DNA from: Steinernema hermaphroditum
Taxonomy: Eukaryota; Nematoda; Chromadorea; Rhabditida; Steinernematidae
Direction of reading: 5' to 3'
Length of the DNA stretch: 64,000 nt
Assembly: GCA_030435675.1 (NCBI GenBank)
Contig: CM059623.1
Coordinates: forward strand, 150,012-214,011
The position numbers and the translations under genes were made by a program. This document shows positions 48,231 to 62,487 of this stretch, piece after piece (positions within the stretch are counted from its first letter, which is position 1; every line of letters starts with the position of its first letter). Below the pieces are notes generated by a model that saw only the letters and a list, made by a program, of their open reading frames with translations, was not told where the DNA came from and searched no databases.

Positions 48231-51200
48231 TGAAAGTTTTGCAGGAAACTAAGATAGTCCACAGTAATCCCAACGGGAATAGGCGCGTTCGATCAGGCTC
48301 GTGCAGTTCTACAAGATCCAATCATAAAAATGATATGGTACTTTGGAGCAGGAGGGTCAGATGCAGAACTCTTTGTATGAACAAGGCCCTATCTGTCTCG
48401 AATTGAAAGTTTTGCAGGAAACTAAGATAGTCCACAGTAATCCCAACGGGAATAGGCGCGTTCGATCAGGCTCGTGCAGTTCTACAAGATCCAATCATAA
48501 AAATGCTATGGTACTTTGGAGCAGGAGGGTCAGATGCAGAGCTTTTGGTATGAGCAAGGGCCCTGCTGTCTCGAATTGAAAGTTTTGCAGGAAACTAAGA
48601 TAGTCCACAGTAATCCCAACGGGAATAGGCGCGTTCGATCAGGCTCGTGCAGTTCTACAAGATCCAATCATAAAAATGATATGGTACTTTGGAGCAGGAG
48701 GGTCAGATGCAGAACTCTTTGTATGAACAAGGCCCTATCTGTCTCGAATTGAAAGTTTTGCAGGAAACTAAGATTGTCCACAGTAATCCCAACGGGAATA
48801 GGCGCGTTCGATCAGGCTCGTGCAGTTCTACAAGATCCAATCATAAAAATGCTATGGTACTTTGGAGCAGGAGGGTCAGATGCAGAGCATTTGGTATGAG
48901 CAAGGGCCCTGCTGTCTCGAATTGAAAGTTTTGCAGGAAACTAAGATAGTCCACAGTAATCCCAACGGGAATAGGCGCGTTCGATCAGGCTCGTGCAGTT
49001 CTACAAGATCCAATCATAAAAATGATATGGTACTTTGGAGCAGGAGGGTCAGATGCAGAGCTTTTGGTATGAGCAAGGGCCCTGCTGTCTCGAATTGAAA
49101 GTTTTGCAGGAAACTAAGATAGTCCACAGTAATCCCAACGGGAATAGGCGCGTTCGATCAGGCTCGTGCAGTTCTACAAGATCCAATCATAAAAATGATA
49201 TGGTACTTTGGAGCAGGAGGGTCAGATGCAGAACTCTTTGTATGAACAAGGCCCTATCTGTCTCGAATTGAAAGTTTTGCAGGAAACTAAGATAGTCCAC
49301 AGTAATCCCAACGGGAATAGGCGCGTTCGATCAGGCTCGTGCAGTTCTACAAGATCCAATCATAAAAATGATATGGTACTTTGGAGCAGGAGGGTCAGAT
49401 GCAGAGCTTTTGGTATGAGCAAGGGCCCTGCTGTCTCGAATTGAAAGTTTTGCAGGAAACTAAGATAGTCCACAGTAATCCCAACGGGAATAGGCGCGTT
49501 CGATCAGGCTCGTGCAGTTCTACAAGATCCAATCATAAAAATGATATGGTACTTTGGAGCAGGAGGGTCAGATGCAGAACTCTTTGTATGAACAAGGGCC
49601 CTATCTGTCTCGAATTGAAAGTTTTGCAGGAAACTAAGATTGTCCACAGTAATCCCAACGGGAATAGGCGCGTTCGATCAGGCTCGTGCAGTTCTACAAG
49701 ATCCAATCATAAAAATGATATGGTACTTTGGAGCAGGAGGGTCAGATGCAGAGCTTTTGGTATGAGCAAGGGCCCTGCTGTCTCGAATTGAAAGTTTTGC
49801 AGGAAACTAAGATAGTCCACAGTAATCCCAACGGGAATAGGCGCGTTCGATCAGGCTCGTGCAGTTCTACAAGATCCAATCATAAAAATGATATGGTACT
49901 TTGGAGCAGGAGGGTCAGATGCAGAACTCTTTGTATGAACAAGGCCCTATCTGTCTCGAATTGAAAGTTTTGCAGGAAACTAAGATTGTCCACAGTAATC
50001 CCAACGGGAATAGGCGCGTTCGATCAGGCTCGTGCAGTTCTACAAGATCCAATCATAAAAATGATATGGTACTTTGGAGCAGGAGGGTCAGATGCAGAGC
50101 TTTTGGTATGAGCAAGGGCCCTGCTGTCTCGAATTGAAAGTTTTGCAGGAAACTAAGATAGTCCACAGTAATCCCAACGGGAATAGGCGCGTTCGATCAG
50201 GCTCGTGCAGTTCTACAAGATCCAATCATAAAAATGATATGGTACTTTGGAGCAGGAGGGTCAGATGCAGAGCTTTTGGTATGAGCAAGGGCCCTGCTGT
50301 CTCGAATTGAAAGTTTTGCAGGAAACTAAGATAGTCCACAGTAATCCCAACGGGAATAGGCGCGTTCGATCAGGCTCGTGCAGTTCTACAAGATCCAATC
50401 ATAAAAATGCTATGGTACTTTGGAGCAGGAGGGTCAGATGCAGAGCTTTTGGTATGAGCAAGGGCCCTGCTGTCTCGAATTGAAAGTTTTGCAGGAAACT
50501 AAGATAGTCCACAGTAATCCCAACGGGAATAGGCGCGTTCGATCAGGCTCGTGCAGTTCTACAAGATCCAATCATAAAAATGATATGGTACTTTGGAGCA
50601 GGAGGGTCAGATGCAGAGCTTTTGGTATGAGCAAGGGCCCTGCTGTCTCGAATTGAAAGTTTTGCAGGAAACTAAGATAGTCCACAGGTAATCCCAACGG
50701 GAATAGGCGCGTTCGATCAGGCTCGTGCAGTTCTACAAGATCCAATCATAAAAATGCTATGGTACTTTGGAGCAGGAGGGTCAGATGCAGAACTCTTTGT
50801 ATGAGCAAGGGCCCTAGCTGTCTCGAATTGAAAGTTTTGCAGGAAACTAAGATAGTCCACAGTAATCCCAACGGGATTAGGCGCGTTCGATCAGGCTCGT
50901 GCAGTTCTACAAGATCCAATCATAAAAATGATATGGTACTTTGGAGCAGGAGGGTCAGATGCAGAGCTTTTGGTATGAGCAAGGGCCCTGCTGTCTCGAA
51001 TTGAAAGTTTTGCAGGAAACTAAGATAGTCCACCGTAATCCCAACGGGAATAGGCGCGTTCGATCAGGCTCGTGCAGTTCTACAAGATCCAATCATAAAA
51101 ATGCTATGGTACTTTGGAGCAGGAGGGTCAGATGCAGAACTCTTTGTATGAACAAGGCCCTATCTGTCTCGAATTGAAAGTTTTGCAGGAAACTAAGATA

Positions 51201-52157
51201 GTCCACAGTAATCCCAACGGGAATAGGCGCGTTCGATCAGGCTCGTGCAGTTCTACAAGATCCAATCATAAAAATGATATGGTACTTTGGAGCAGGAGGG
51301 TCAGATGCAGAGCTTTTGGTATGAGCAAGGGCCCTGCTGTCTCGAATTGAAAGTTTTGCAGGAAACTAAGATAGTCCACAGTAATCCCAACGGGAATAGG
51401 CGCGTTCGATCAGGCTCGTGCAGTTCTACAAGATCCAATCATAAAAATGCTATGGTACTTTGGAGCAGGAGGGTCAGATGCAGAACTCTTTGTATGAACA
51501 AGGGCCCTATCTGTCTCGAATTGAAAGTTTTGCAGGAAACTAAGATAGTCCACAGTAATCCCAACGGGAATAGGCGCGTTCGATCAGGCTCGTGCAGTTC
51601 TACAAGATCCAATCATAAAAATGCTATGGTACTTTGGAGCAGGAGGGTCAGATGCAGAACTCTTTGTATGAACAAGGCCCTATCTGTCTCGAATTGAAAG
51701 TTTTGCAGGAAACTAAGATAGTCCACAGTAATCCCAACGGGAATAGGCGCGTTCGATCAGGCTCGTGCAGTTCTACAAGATCCAATCATAAAAATGCTAT
51801 GGTACTTTGGAGCAGGAGGGTCAGATGCAGAGCTTTTGGTATGAGCAAGGGCCCTGCTGTCTCGAATTGAAAGTTTTGCAGGAAACTAAGATAGTCCACA
51901 GTAATCCCAACGGGAATAGGCGCGTTCGATCAGGCTCGTGCAGTTCTACAAGATCCAATCATAAAAATGATATGGTACTTTGGAGCAGGAGGGTCAGATG
52001 CAGAGCTTTTGGTATGAGCAAGGGCCCTGCTGTCTCGAATTGAAAGTTTTGCAGGAAACTAAGATAGTCCACAGTAATCCCAACGGGAATAGGCGCGTTC
52101 GATCAGGCTCGTGCAGTTCTACAAGATCCAATCATAAAAATGATATGGTACTTTGGA

Positions 52158-53117
52158 GCAGTAGGGTCAGATGCAGAGCTTTTGGTATGAGCAAGGGCCC
52201 TGCTGTCTCGAATTGAAAGTTTTGCAGGAAACTAAGATAGTCCGCAGGAAATCCAACGAGAGTAGGCGCGTTCGATCAGGCTCGTGCAGTTCTACAAGAT
52301 CCAATCATAAAAATTGGAGCGGAGGGGTCAGATGCATAACTCTTTGTATGAGCAAGGGCCCTGCTGTCTCGAATTGAAAGTTTTGCAGGAAACTAAGATT
52401 GTCCACAGTAATCCCAACGGCATTAGGCGCGTTCGATCAGGCTCGTGCAGTTCTACAAGATCCAATCATATCCAATCATGGGCCCTGCTGTCTCGAATTG
52501 AAAGTTTTGCAGGAAACTAAGATAGTCCACAGTAATCCCAACGGGAATAGGCGCGTTCGATCAGGCTCGTGCAGTTCTATAAGATCCAATCATAAAAATG
52601 ATATGGTACTTTGGAGCAGGAGGGTCAGATGCAGAGCTTTTGGTATGAGCAAGGGCCCTGCTGTCTCGAATTGAAAGTTTTGCAGGAAACTAAGATAGTC
52701 CACCGTAATCCCAACGGGAATAGGCGCGTTCGATCAGGCTCGTGCAGTTCTACAAGATCCAATCATAAAAATGCTATGGTACTTTGGAGCAGGAGGGTCA
52801 GATGCAGAGCTTTTGGTATGAGCAAGGGCCTATCTGTTTCGAATTGAAAGTTTTGCAGGAAACTAAGATAGTCCGCAGGAAATCCAACGAGAGTAGGCGC
52901 GTTCGATCAGGCTCGTGCAGTTCTATAAGATCCAATCATAAAAATTGGAGCGGAGGGGTCAGATGCATAACTCTTTGTATGAGCAAGGGCCCTGCTGTCT
53001 CGAATTGAAAGTTTTGCAGGAAACTAAGATAGTCCACAGTAATCCCAACGGGAATAGGCGCGTTCGATCAGTCTCGTGCAGTTCTACAAGATCCAATCAT
53101 AAAAATGCTATGGTACT
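52158..53117 (+). repeat. Rearranged patch, copy 2
   Basis: It contains GAGCAGTAGGGTC, an R-type monomer, a 161-bp C-type unit, AAGATTGTCC with CGGCATTAGG, and the truncated monomer joined at ATCCAATCATATCCAATCAT (52459-52478). CACCGTAATCCC, GGGCCTATCTGTTTCG and GATCAGTCTCG follow. Its first half recurs 7227 bp downstream; its second half matches 43.5-44.25 kb. Confidence 0.82.
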
Positions 53118-54214
53118 TTGGAGCAGGAGGGTCAGATGCAGAACTCTTTGTATGAACAAGGCCCTATCTGTCTCGAATTGAAAGTTTTGCAGGAAACTAA
53201 GATAGTCCACAGTAATCCCAACGGGAATAGGCGCGTTCGATCAGGCTCGTGCAGTTCTACAAGATCCAATCATAAAAATGCTATGGTACTTTGGAGCAGG
53301 AGGGTCAGATGCAGAACTCTTTGTATGAACAAGGCCCTATCTGTCTCGAATTGAAAGTTTTGCAGGAGACTAAGATAGTCCACAGTAATCCCAACGGGAA
53401 TAGGCGATTTCGATCAGGCTCGTGCAGTTCTACAAGATCCAATCATAAAAATGCTATGGTACTTTGGAGCACGAGGGTCAGATGCAGAGCATTTGGTATG
53501 AGCAAGGGCCTATCTGTTTCGAATTGAAAGTTTTGCAGGAAACTAAGATAGTCCACAGGAATCCCAACGGGAATAGGCGCGTTCGATCAGGCTCGTGCAG
53601 TTCTACAAGATCCAATCATAAAAATGATATGGTACTTTGGAGCAGGAGGGGTCAGATGCAGAACTCTTTGTATGAGCAAGGGCCCTAGCTGTCTCGAATT
53701 GAAAGTTTTGCAGGAAACTAAGATAGTCCACAGTAATCCCAACGGGAATAGGCGCGTTCGATCAGGCTCGTGCAGTTCTACAAGATCCAATCATAAAAAT
53801 GCTATGGTACTTTGGAGCAGGAGGGTCAGATGCAGAACTCTTTGTATGAACAAGGGCCCTATCTGTCTCGAATTGAAAGTTTTGCAGGAAACTAAGATAG
53901 TCCACAGTAATCCCAACGGGAATAGGCGCGTTCGATCAGGCTCGTGCAGTTCTACAAGATCCAATCATAAAAATGCTATGGTACTTTGGAGCAGGAGGGT
54001 CAGATGCAGAACTTTTGGTATGAACAAGGGCCCTATCTGTCTCGAATTGAAAGTTTTGCAGGAAACTAAGATAGTCCACAGTAATCCCAACGGGAATAGG
54101 CGCGTTCGATCAGGCTCGTGCAGTTCTACAAGATCCAATCATAAAAATGCTATGGTACTTTGGAGCAGGAGGGTCAGATGCAGAGCTTTTGGTATGAGCA
54201 AGGGCCCTGCTGTC

Positions 54215-54240
54215 TCGGAATTGTTAAAAAAAAAAGTTTT
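54215..54240. repeat. Poly-A insertion in a monomer
   Basis: TCTCGGAATTGTT is followed by ten A (54226-54235) and then GTTTTGCAGG, where other units have TCTCGAATTGAAAGTTTTGC. Slippage, or a consensus error at GAAAG, could explain it. Confidence 0.75.
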
Positions 54241-57200
54241 GCAGGAAACTAAGATAGTCCACAGTAATCCCAACGGGAATAGGCGCGTTCGATCAGGCTC
54301 GTGCAGTTCTACAAGATCCAATCATAAAAATGATATGGTACTTTGGAGCAGGAGGGTCAGATGCAGAACTCTTTGTATGAACAAGGCCCTATCTGTCTCG
54401 AATTGAAAGTTTTGCAGGAAACTAAGATAGTCCACAGTAATCCCAACGGGAATAGGCGCGTTCGATCAGGCTCGTGCAGTTCTACAAGATCCAATCATAA
54501 AAATGCTATGGTACTTTGGAGCAGGAGGGTCAGATGCAGAGCTCTTTGTATGAGCAAGGGCCCTAGCTGTCTCGAATTGAAAGTTTTGCAGGAAACTAAG
54601 ATAGTCCACAGTAATCCCAACGGGAATAGGCGCGTTCGATCAGGCTCGTGCAGTTCTACAAGATCCAATCATAAAAATGCTATGGTACTTTGGAGCAGGA
54701 GGGTCAGATGCAGAGCTTTTGGTATGAGCAAGGGCCCTATCTGTCTCGAATTGAAAGTTTTGCAGGAAACTAAGATAGTCCACAGTAATCCCAACGGGAA
54801 TAGGCGCGTTCGATCAGGCTCGTGCAGTTCTACAAGATCCAATCATAAAAATGATATGGTACTTTGGAGCAGGAGGGTCAGATGCAGAACTTTTTGTATG
54901 AGCAAGGGCCCTAGCTGTCTCGAATTGAAAGTTTTGCAGGAAACTAAGATAGTCCACAGTAATCCCAACGGGAATAGGCGCGTTCGATCAGGCTCGTGCA
55001 GTTCTACAAGATCCAATCATAAAAATGCTATGGTACTTTGGAGCAGGAGGGTCAGATGCAGAGCTTTTGGTATGAGCAAGGGCCCTGCTGTCTCGAATTG
55101 AAAGTTTTGCAGGAAACTAAGATAGTCCACAGTAATCCCAACGGGAATAGGCGCGTTCGATCAGGCTCGTGCAGTTCTACAAGATCCAATCATAAAAATG
55201 CTATGGTACTTTGGAGCAGGAGGGTCAGATGCAGAGCTTTTGGTATGAGCAAGGGCCCTATCTGTCTCGAATTGAAAGTTTTGCAGGAAACTAAGATAGT
55301 CCACAGTAATCCCAACGGGAATAGGCGCGTTCGATCAGGCTCGTGCAGTTCTACAAGATCCAATCATAAAAATGCTATGGTACTTTGGAGCAGGAGGGGT
55401 CAGATGCAGAACTCTTTGTATGAGCAAGGGCCCTGCTGTCTCGAATTGAAAGTTTTGCAGGAAACTAAGATAGTCCACAGTAATCCCAACGGGAATAGGC
55501 GCGTTCGATCAGGCTCGTGCAGTTCTACAAGATCCAATCATAAAAATGCTATGGTACTTTGGAGCAGGAGGGTCAGATGCAGAACTCTTTGTATGAACAA
55601 GGCCCTATCTGTCTCGAATTGAAAGTTTTGCAGGAAACTAAGATAGTCCACAGTAATCCCAACGGGAATAGGCGCGTTCGATCAGGCTCGTGCAGTTCTA
55701 CAAGATCCAATCATAAAAATGCTATGGTACTTTGGAGCAGGAGGGTCAGATGCAGAGCTTTTGGTATGAGCAAGGGCCCTGCTGTCTCGAATTGAAAGTT
55801 TTGCAGGAAACTAAGATAGTCCACAGTAATCCCAACGGGAATAGGCGCGTTCGATCAGGCTCGTGCAGTTCTACAAGATCCAATCATAAAAATGCTATGG
55901 TACTTTGGAGCAGGAGGGTCAGATGCAGAGCTTTTTGTATGAGCAAGGGCCCTGCTGTCTCGAATTGAAAGTTTTGCAGGAAACTAAGATAGTCCACAGT
56001 AATCCCAACGGGAATAGGCGCGTTCGATCAGGCTCGTGCAGTTCTACAAGATCCAATCATAAAAATGCTATGGTACTTTGGAGCAGGAGGGTCAGATGCA
56101 GAACTCTTTGTATGAACAAGGCCCTATCTGTCTCGAATTGAAAGTTTTGCAGGAAACTAAGATAGTCCACAGTAATCCCAACGGGAATAGGCGCGTTCGA
56201 TCAGGCTCGTGCAGTTCTACAAGATCCAATCATAAAAATGCTATGGTACTTTGGAGCAGGAGGGTCAGATGCAGAGCTCTTTGTATGAACAAGGGCCCTA
56301 GCTGTCTCGAATTGAAAGTTTTGCAGGAAACTAAGATAGTCCACAGTAATCCCAACGGGAATAGGCGCGTTCGATCAGGCTCGTGCAGTTCTACAAGATC
56401 CAATCATAAAAATGATATGGTACTTTGGAGCAGGAGGGTCAGATGCAGAGCTTTTGGTATGAGCAAGGGCCCTGCTGTCTCGAATTGAAAGTTTTGCAGG
56501 AAACTAAGATAGTCCACAGTAATCCCAACGGGAATAGGCGCGTTCGATCAGGCTCGTGCAGTTCTACAAGATCCAATCATAAAAATGATATGGTACTTTG
56601 GAGGGCAGGAGGGTCAGATGCAGAACTAGCTTTGTATGAACAAGGGCCCTATCTGTCTCGAATTGAAAGTTTTGCAGGAAACTAAGATAGTCCACAGTAA
56701 TCCCAACGGGAATAGGCGCGTTCGATCAGGCTCGTGCAGTTCTACAAGATCCAATCATAAAAATGCTATGGTACTTTGGAGCAGGAGGGTCAGATGCAGA
56801 GCTTTTGGTATGAGCAAGGGCCCTGCTGTCTCGAATTGAAAGTTTTGCAGGAAACTAAGATAGTCCACAGTAATCCCAACGGGAATAGGCGCGTTCGATC
56901 AGGCTCGTGCAGTTCTACAAGATCCAATCATAAAAATGCTATGGTACTTTGGAGCAGGAGGGTCAGATGCAGAGCTTTTGGTATGAGCAAGGGCCCTAGC
57001 TGTCTCGAATTGAAAGTTTTGCAGGAAACTAAGATAGTCCACAGTAATCCCAACGGGAATAGGCGCGTTCGATCAGGCTCGTGCAGTTCTACAAGATCCA
57101 ATCATAAAAATGATATGGTACTTTGGAGCAGGAGGGTCAGATGCAGAACTCTTTGTATGAGCAAGGCCCAAGCTGTCTCGAATTGAAAGTTTTGCAGGAA

Positions 57201-57295
57201 ACTAAGATAGTCCACAGTAATCCCAACGGGAATAGGCGCGTTCGATCAGGCTCGTGCAGTTCTACAAGATCCAATCATAAAAATGCTATGGTACT

Positions 57296-58402
57296 TTGGA
57301 GCAGGAGGGTCAGATGCAGAACTCTTTGTATGAACAAGGCCCTATCTGTCTCGAATTGAAAGTTTTGCAGGAAACTAAGATAGTCCACAGTAATCCCAAC
57401 GGGAATAGGCGCGTTCGATCAGGCTCGTGCAGTTCTACAAGATCCAATCATAAAAATGCTATGGTACTTTGGAGCAGGAGGGTCAGATGCAGAGCTTTTT
57501 GTATGAACAAGGGCCCTAGCTGTCTCGAATTGAAAGTTTTGCAGGAAACTAAGATAGTCCACAGTAATCCCAACGGGAATAGGCGCGTTCGATCAGGCTC
57601 GTGCAGTTCTACAAGATCCAATCATAAAAATGATATGGTACTTTGGAGCAGGAGGGTCAGATGCAGAGCTTTTTGTATGAGCAAGGGCCCTAGCTGTCTC
57701 GAATTGAAAGTTTTGCAGGAAACTAAGATAGTCCACAGTAATCCCAACGGGAATAGGCGCGTTCGATCAGGCTCGTGCAGTTCTACAAGATCCAATCATA
57801 AAAATGCTATGGTACTTTGGAGCAGGAGGGTCAGATGCAGAGCTTTTTGTATGAGCAAGGGCCCTAGCTGTCTCGAATTGAAAGTTTTGCAGGAAACTAA
57901 GATAGTCCACAGTAATCCCAACGGGAATAGGCGCGTTCGATCAGGCTCGTGCAGTTCTACAAGATCCAATCATAAAAATGCTATGGTACTTTGGAGCAGG
58001 AGGGTCAGATGCAGAACTCTTTGTATGAGCAAGGGCCCTAGCTGTCTCGAATTGAAAGTTTTGCAGGAAACTAAGATAGTCCACAGTAATCCCAACGGGA
58101 ATAGGCGCGTTCGATCAGGCTCGTGCAGTTCTACAAGATCCAATCATAAAAATGCTATGGTACTTTGGAGCAGGAGGGTCAGATGCAGAGCTCTTTGTAT
58201 GAGCAAGGGCCCTAGCTGTCTCGAATTGAAAGTTTTGCAGGAAACTAAGATAGTCCACAGTAATCCCAACGGGAATAGGCGCGTTCGATCAGGCTCGTGC
58301 AGTTCTACAAGATCCAATCATAAAAATGCTATGGTACTTTGGAGCAGGAGGGTCAGATGCAGAGCTCTTGGTATGAGCAAGGGCCCTGCTGTCTCGAATT
58401 GA
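57296..58402 (+). repeat. Consecutive 174-bp hybrid monomers with a continuous open frame
   Basis: Five successive units are 174 bp, because they contain GGGCCCTAGCTG instead of GGGCCCTGCTG or AGGCCCTATCTG. Since 174 is divisible by 3, a frame that normally breaks each unit stays open for 368 codons. The encoded 58-residue repeat has no recognisable domain, and the nominal start is TTG. I annotate it as repeat structure, not as a gene. Confidence 0.8.
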
Positions 58403-59384
58403 AAGTTTTGCAGGAAACTAAGATAGTCCACAGTAATCCCAACGGGAATAGGCGCGTTCGATCAGGCTCGTGCAGTTCTACAAGATCCAATCATAAAAAT
58501 GCTATGGTACTTTGGAGCAGGAGGGTCAGATGCAGAGCTTTTGGTATGAACAAGGGCCCTATCTGTCTCGAATTGAAAGTTTTGCAGGAAACTAAGATAG
58601 TCCACAGTAATCCCAACGGGAATAGGCGCGTTCGATCAGGCTCGTGCAGTTCTACAAGATCCAATCATAAAAATGCTATGGTACTTTGGAGCAGGAGGGT
58701 CAGATGCAGAACTCTTTGTATGAACAAGGGCCCTATCTGTCTCGAATTGAAAGTTTTGCAGGAAACTAAGATAGTCCACAGTAATCCCAACGGGAATAGG
58801 CGCGTTCGATCAGGCTCGTGCAGTTCTACAAGATCCAATCATAAAAATGATATGGTACTTTGGAGCAGGAGGGTCAGATGCAGAACTCTTTGTATGAACA
58901 AGGCCCTATCTGTCTCGAATTGAAAGTTTTGCAGGAAACTAAGATAGTCCACAGTAATCCCAACGGGAATAGGCGCGTTCGATCAGGCTCGTGCAGTTCT
59001 ACAAGATCCAATCATAAAAATGCTATGGTACTTTGGAGCAGGAGGGTCAGATGCAGAGCTTTTGGTATGAGCAAGGGCCCTAGCTGTCTCGAATTGAAAG
59101 TTTTGCAGGAAACTAAGATAGTCCACAGTAATCCCAACGGGAATAGGCGCGTTCGATCAGGCTCGTGCAGTTCTACAAGATCCAATCATAAAAATGCTAT
59201 GGTACTTTGGAGCAGGAGGGTCAGATGCAGAACTCTTTGTATGAACAAGGCCCTATCTGTCTCGAATTGAAAGTTTTGCAGGAAACTAAGATAGTCCACA
59301 GTAATCCCAACGGGAATAGGCGCGTTCGATCAGGCTCGTGCAGTTCTACAAGATCCAATCATAAAAATGATATGGTACTTTGGA

Positions 59385-60010
59385 GCAGTAGGGTCAGATG
59401 CAGAGCTTTTGGTATGAGCAAGGGCCCTGCTGTCTCGAATTGAAAGTTTTGCAGGAAACTAAGATAGTCCGCAGGAAATCCAACGAGAGTAGGCGCGTTC
59501 GATCAGGCTCGTGCAGTTCTACAAGATCCAATCATAAAAATTGGAGCGGAGGGGTCAGATGCATAACTCTTTGTATGAGCAAGGGCCCTGCTGTCTCGAA
59601 TTGAAAGTTTTGCAGGAAACTAAGATTGTCCACAGTAATCCCAACGGCATTAGGCGCGTTCGATCAGGCTCGTGCAGTTCTACAAGATCCAATCATATCC
59701 AATCATGGGCCCTGCTGTCTCGAATTGAAAGTTTTGCAGGAAACTAAGATAGTCCACAGTAATCCCAACGGGAATAGGCGCGTTCGATCAGGCTCGTGCA
59801 GTTCTATAAGATCCAATCATAAAAATGATATGGTACTTTGGAGCAGGAGGGTCAGATGCAGAGCTTTTGGTATGAGCAAGGGCCCTGCTGTCTCGAATTG
59901 AAAGTTTTGCAGGAAACTAAGATAGTCCACCGTAATCCCAACGGGAATAGGCGCGTTCGATCAGGCTCGTGCAGTTCTACAAGATCCAATCATAAAAATG
60001 CTATGGTACT
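59385..60010 (+). repeat. Rearranged patch, copy 3
   Basis: It matches the first part of 52158-53117 with a constant 7227-bp shift: GAGCAGTAGGGTC, R monomer, 161-bp C-type unit, CGGCATTAGG, truncated monomer at 59686-59705 and CACCGTAATCCC. It departs near 60050, where the unit has GGGCCCTATCTGTCTCG instead of GGGCCTATCTGTTTCG. Confidence 0.82.
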
Positions 60011-62487
60011 TTGGAGCAGGAGGGTCAGATGCAGAGCTTTTGGTATGAGCAAGGGCCCTATCTGTCTCGAATTGAAAGTTTTGCAGGAAACTAAGATAGT
60101 CCACAGTAATCCCAACGGGAATAGGCGCGTTCGATCAGGCTCGTGCAGTTCTACAAGATCCAATCATAAAAATGATATGGTACTTTGGAGCAGGAGGGTC
60201 AGATGCAGAGCTCTTTGTATGAGCAAGGGCCCTGCTGTCTCGAATTGAAAGTTTTGCAGGAAACTAAGATAGTCCACAGTAATCCCAACGGGAATAGGCG
60301 CGTTCGATCAGGCTCGTGCAGTTCTACAAGATCCAATCATAAAAATGCTATGGTACTTTGGAGCAGGAGGGTCAGATGCAGAACTCTTTGTATGAACAAG
60401 GGCCCTATCTGTCTCGAATTGAAAGTTTTGCAGGAAACTAAGATAGTCCACAGTAATCCCAACGGGAATAGGCGCGTTCGATCAGGCTCGTGCAGTTCTA
60501 CAAGATCCAATCATAAAAATGCTATGGTACTTTGGAGCAGGAGGGTCAGATGCAGAACTCTTTGTATGAACAAGGGCCCTATCTGTCTCGAATTGAAAGT
60601 TTTGCAGGAAACTAAGATAGTCCACAGTAATCCCAACGGGAATAGGCGCGTTCGATCAGGCTCGTGCAGTTCTACAAGATCCAATCATAAAAATGCTATG
60701 GTACTTTGGAGCAGGAGGGTCAGATGCAGAGCTTTTGGTATGAGCAAGGGCCCTGCTGTCTCGAATTGAAAGTTTTGCAGGAAACTAAGATAGTCCACAG
60801 TAATCCCAACGGGAATAGGCGCGTTCGATCAGGCTCGTGCAGTTCTACAAGATCCAATCATAAAAATGATATGGTACTTTGGAGCAGGAGGGTCAGATGC
60901 AGAGCTTTTGGTATGAGCAAGGGCCCTAGCTGTCTCGAATTGAAAGTTTTGCAGGAAACTAAGATAGTCCACAGTAATCCCAACGGGAATAGGCGCGTTC
61001 GATCAGGCTCGTGCAGTTCTACAAGATCCAATCATAAAAATGCTATGGTACTTTGGAGCAGGAGGGTCAGATGCAGAGCTTTTGGTATGAGCAAGGGCCC
61101 TGCTGTCTCGAATTGAAAGTTTTGCAGGAAACTAAGATAGTCCACAGTAATCCCAACGGGAATAGGCGCGTTCGATCAGGCTCGTGCAGTTCTACAAGAT
61201 CCAATCATAAAAATGATATGGTACTTTGGAGCAGGAGGGTCAGATGCAGAGCTTTTTGTATGAGCAAGGGCCCTAGCTGTCTCGAATTGAAAGTTTTGCA
61301 GGAAACTAAGATAGTCCACAGTAATCCCAACGGGAATAGGCGCGTTCGATCAGGCTCGTGCAGTTCTACAAGATCCAATCATAAAAATGCTATGGTACTT
61401 TGGAGCAGGAGGGTCAGATGCAGAGCTTTTGGTATGAGCAAGGGCCCTGCTGTCTCGAATTGAAAGTTTTGCAGGAAACTAAGATAGTCCACAGTAATCC
61501 CAACGGGAATAGGCGCGTTCGATCAGGCTCGTGCAGTTCTACAAGATCCAATCATAAAAATGCTATGGTACTTTGGAGCAGGAGGGTCAGATGCAGAACT
61601 CTTTGTATGAACAAGGCCCTATCTGTCTCGAATTGAAAGTTTTGCAGGAAACTAAGATAGTCCACAGTAATCCCAACGGGAATAGGCGCGTTCGATCAGG
61701 CTCGTGCAGTTCTACAAGATCCAATCATAAAAATGCTATGGTACTTTGGAGCAGGAGGGTCAGATGCAGAACTCTTTGTATGAACAAGGGCCCTATCTGT
61801 CTCGAATTGAAAGTTTTGCAGGAAACTAAGATAGTCCACAGTAATCCCAACGGGAATAGGCGCGTTCGATCAGGCTCGTGCAGTTCTACAAGATCCAATC
61901 ATAAAAATGCTATGGTACTTTGGAGCAGGAGGGTCAGATGCAGAGCTTTTGGTATGAGCAAGGGCCCTAGCTGTCTCGAATTGAAAGTTTTGCAGGAAAC
62001 TAAGATAGTCCACAGTAATCCCAACGGGAATAGGCGCGTTCGATCAGGCTCGTGCAGTTCTACAAGATCCAATCATAAAAATGCTATGGTACTTTGGAGC
62101 AGGAGGGTCAGATGCAGAACTTTTTGTATGAACAAGGCCCTATCTGTCTCGAATTGAAAGTTTTGCAGGAAACTAAGATAGTCCACAGTAATCCCAACGG
62201 GAATAGGCGCGTTCGATCAGGCTCGTGCAGTTCTACAAGATCCAATCATAAAAATGATATGGTACTTTGGAGCAGGAGGGTCAGATGCAGAGCTTTTGGT
62301 ATGAGCAAGGGCCCTGCTGTCTCGAATTGAAAGTTTTGCAGGAAACTAAGATAGTCCGCAGGAATTCCAACGAGAGTAGGCGCGTTCGATCAGGCTCGTG
62401 CAGTTCTACAAGATCCAATCATAAAAATGATATGGTACTTTGGAGCAGGAGGGTCAGATGCAGAGCTTTTGGTATGAGCAAGGGCCT

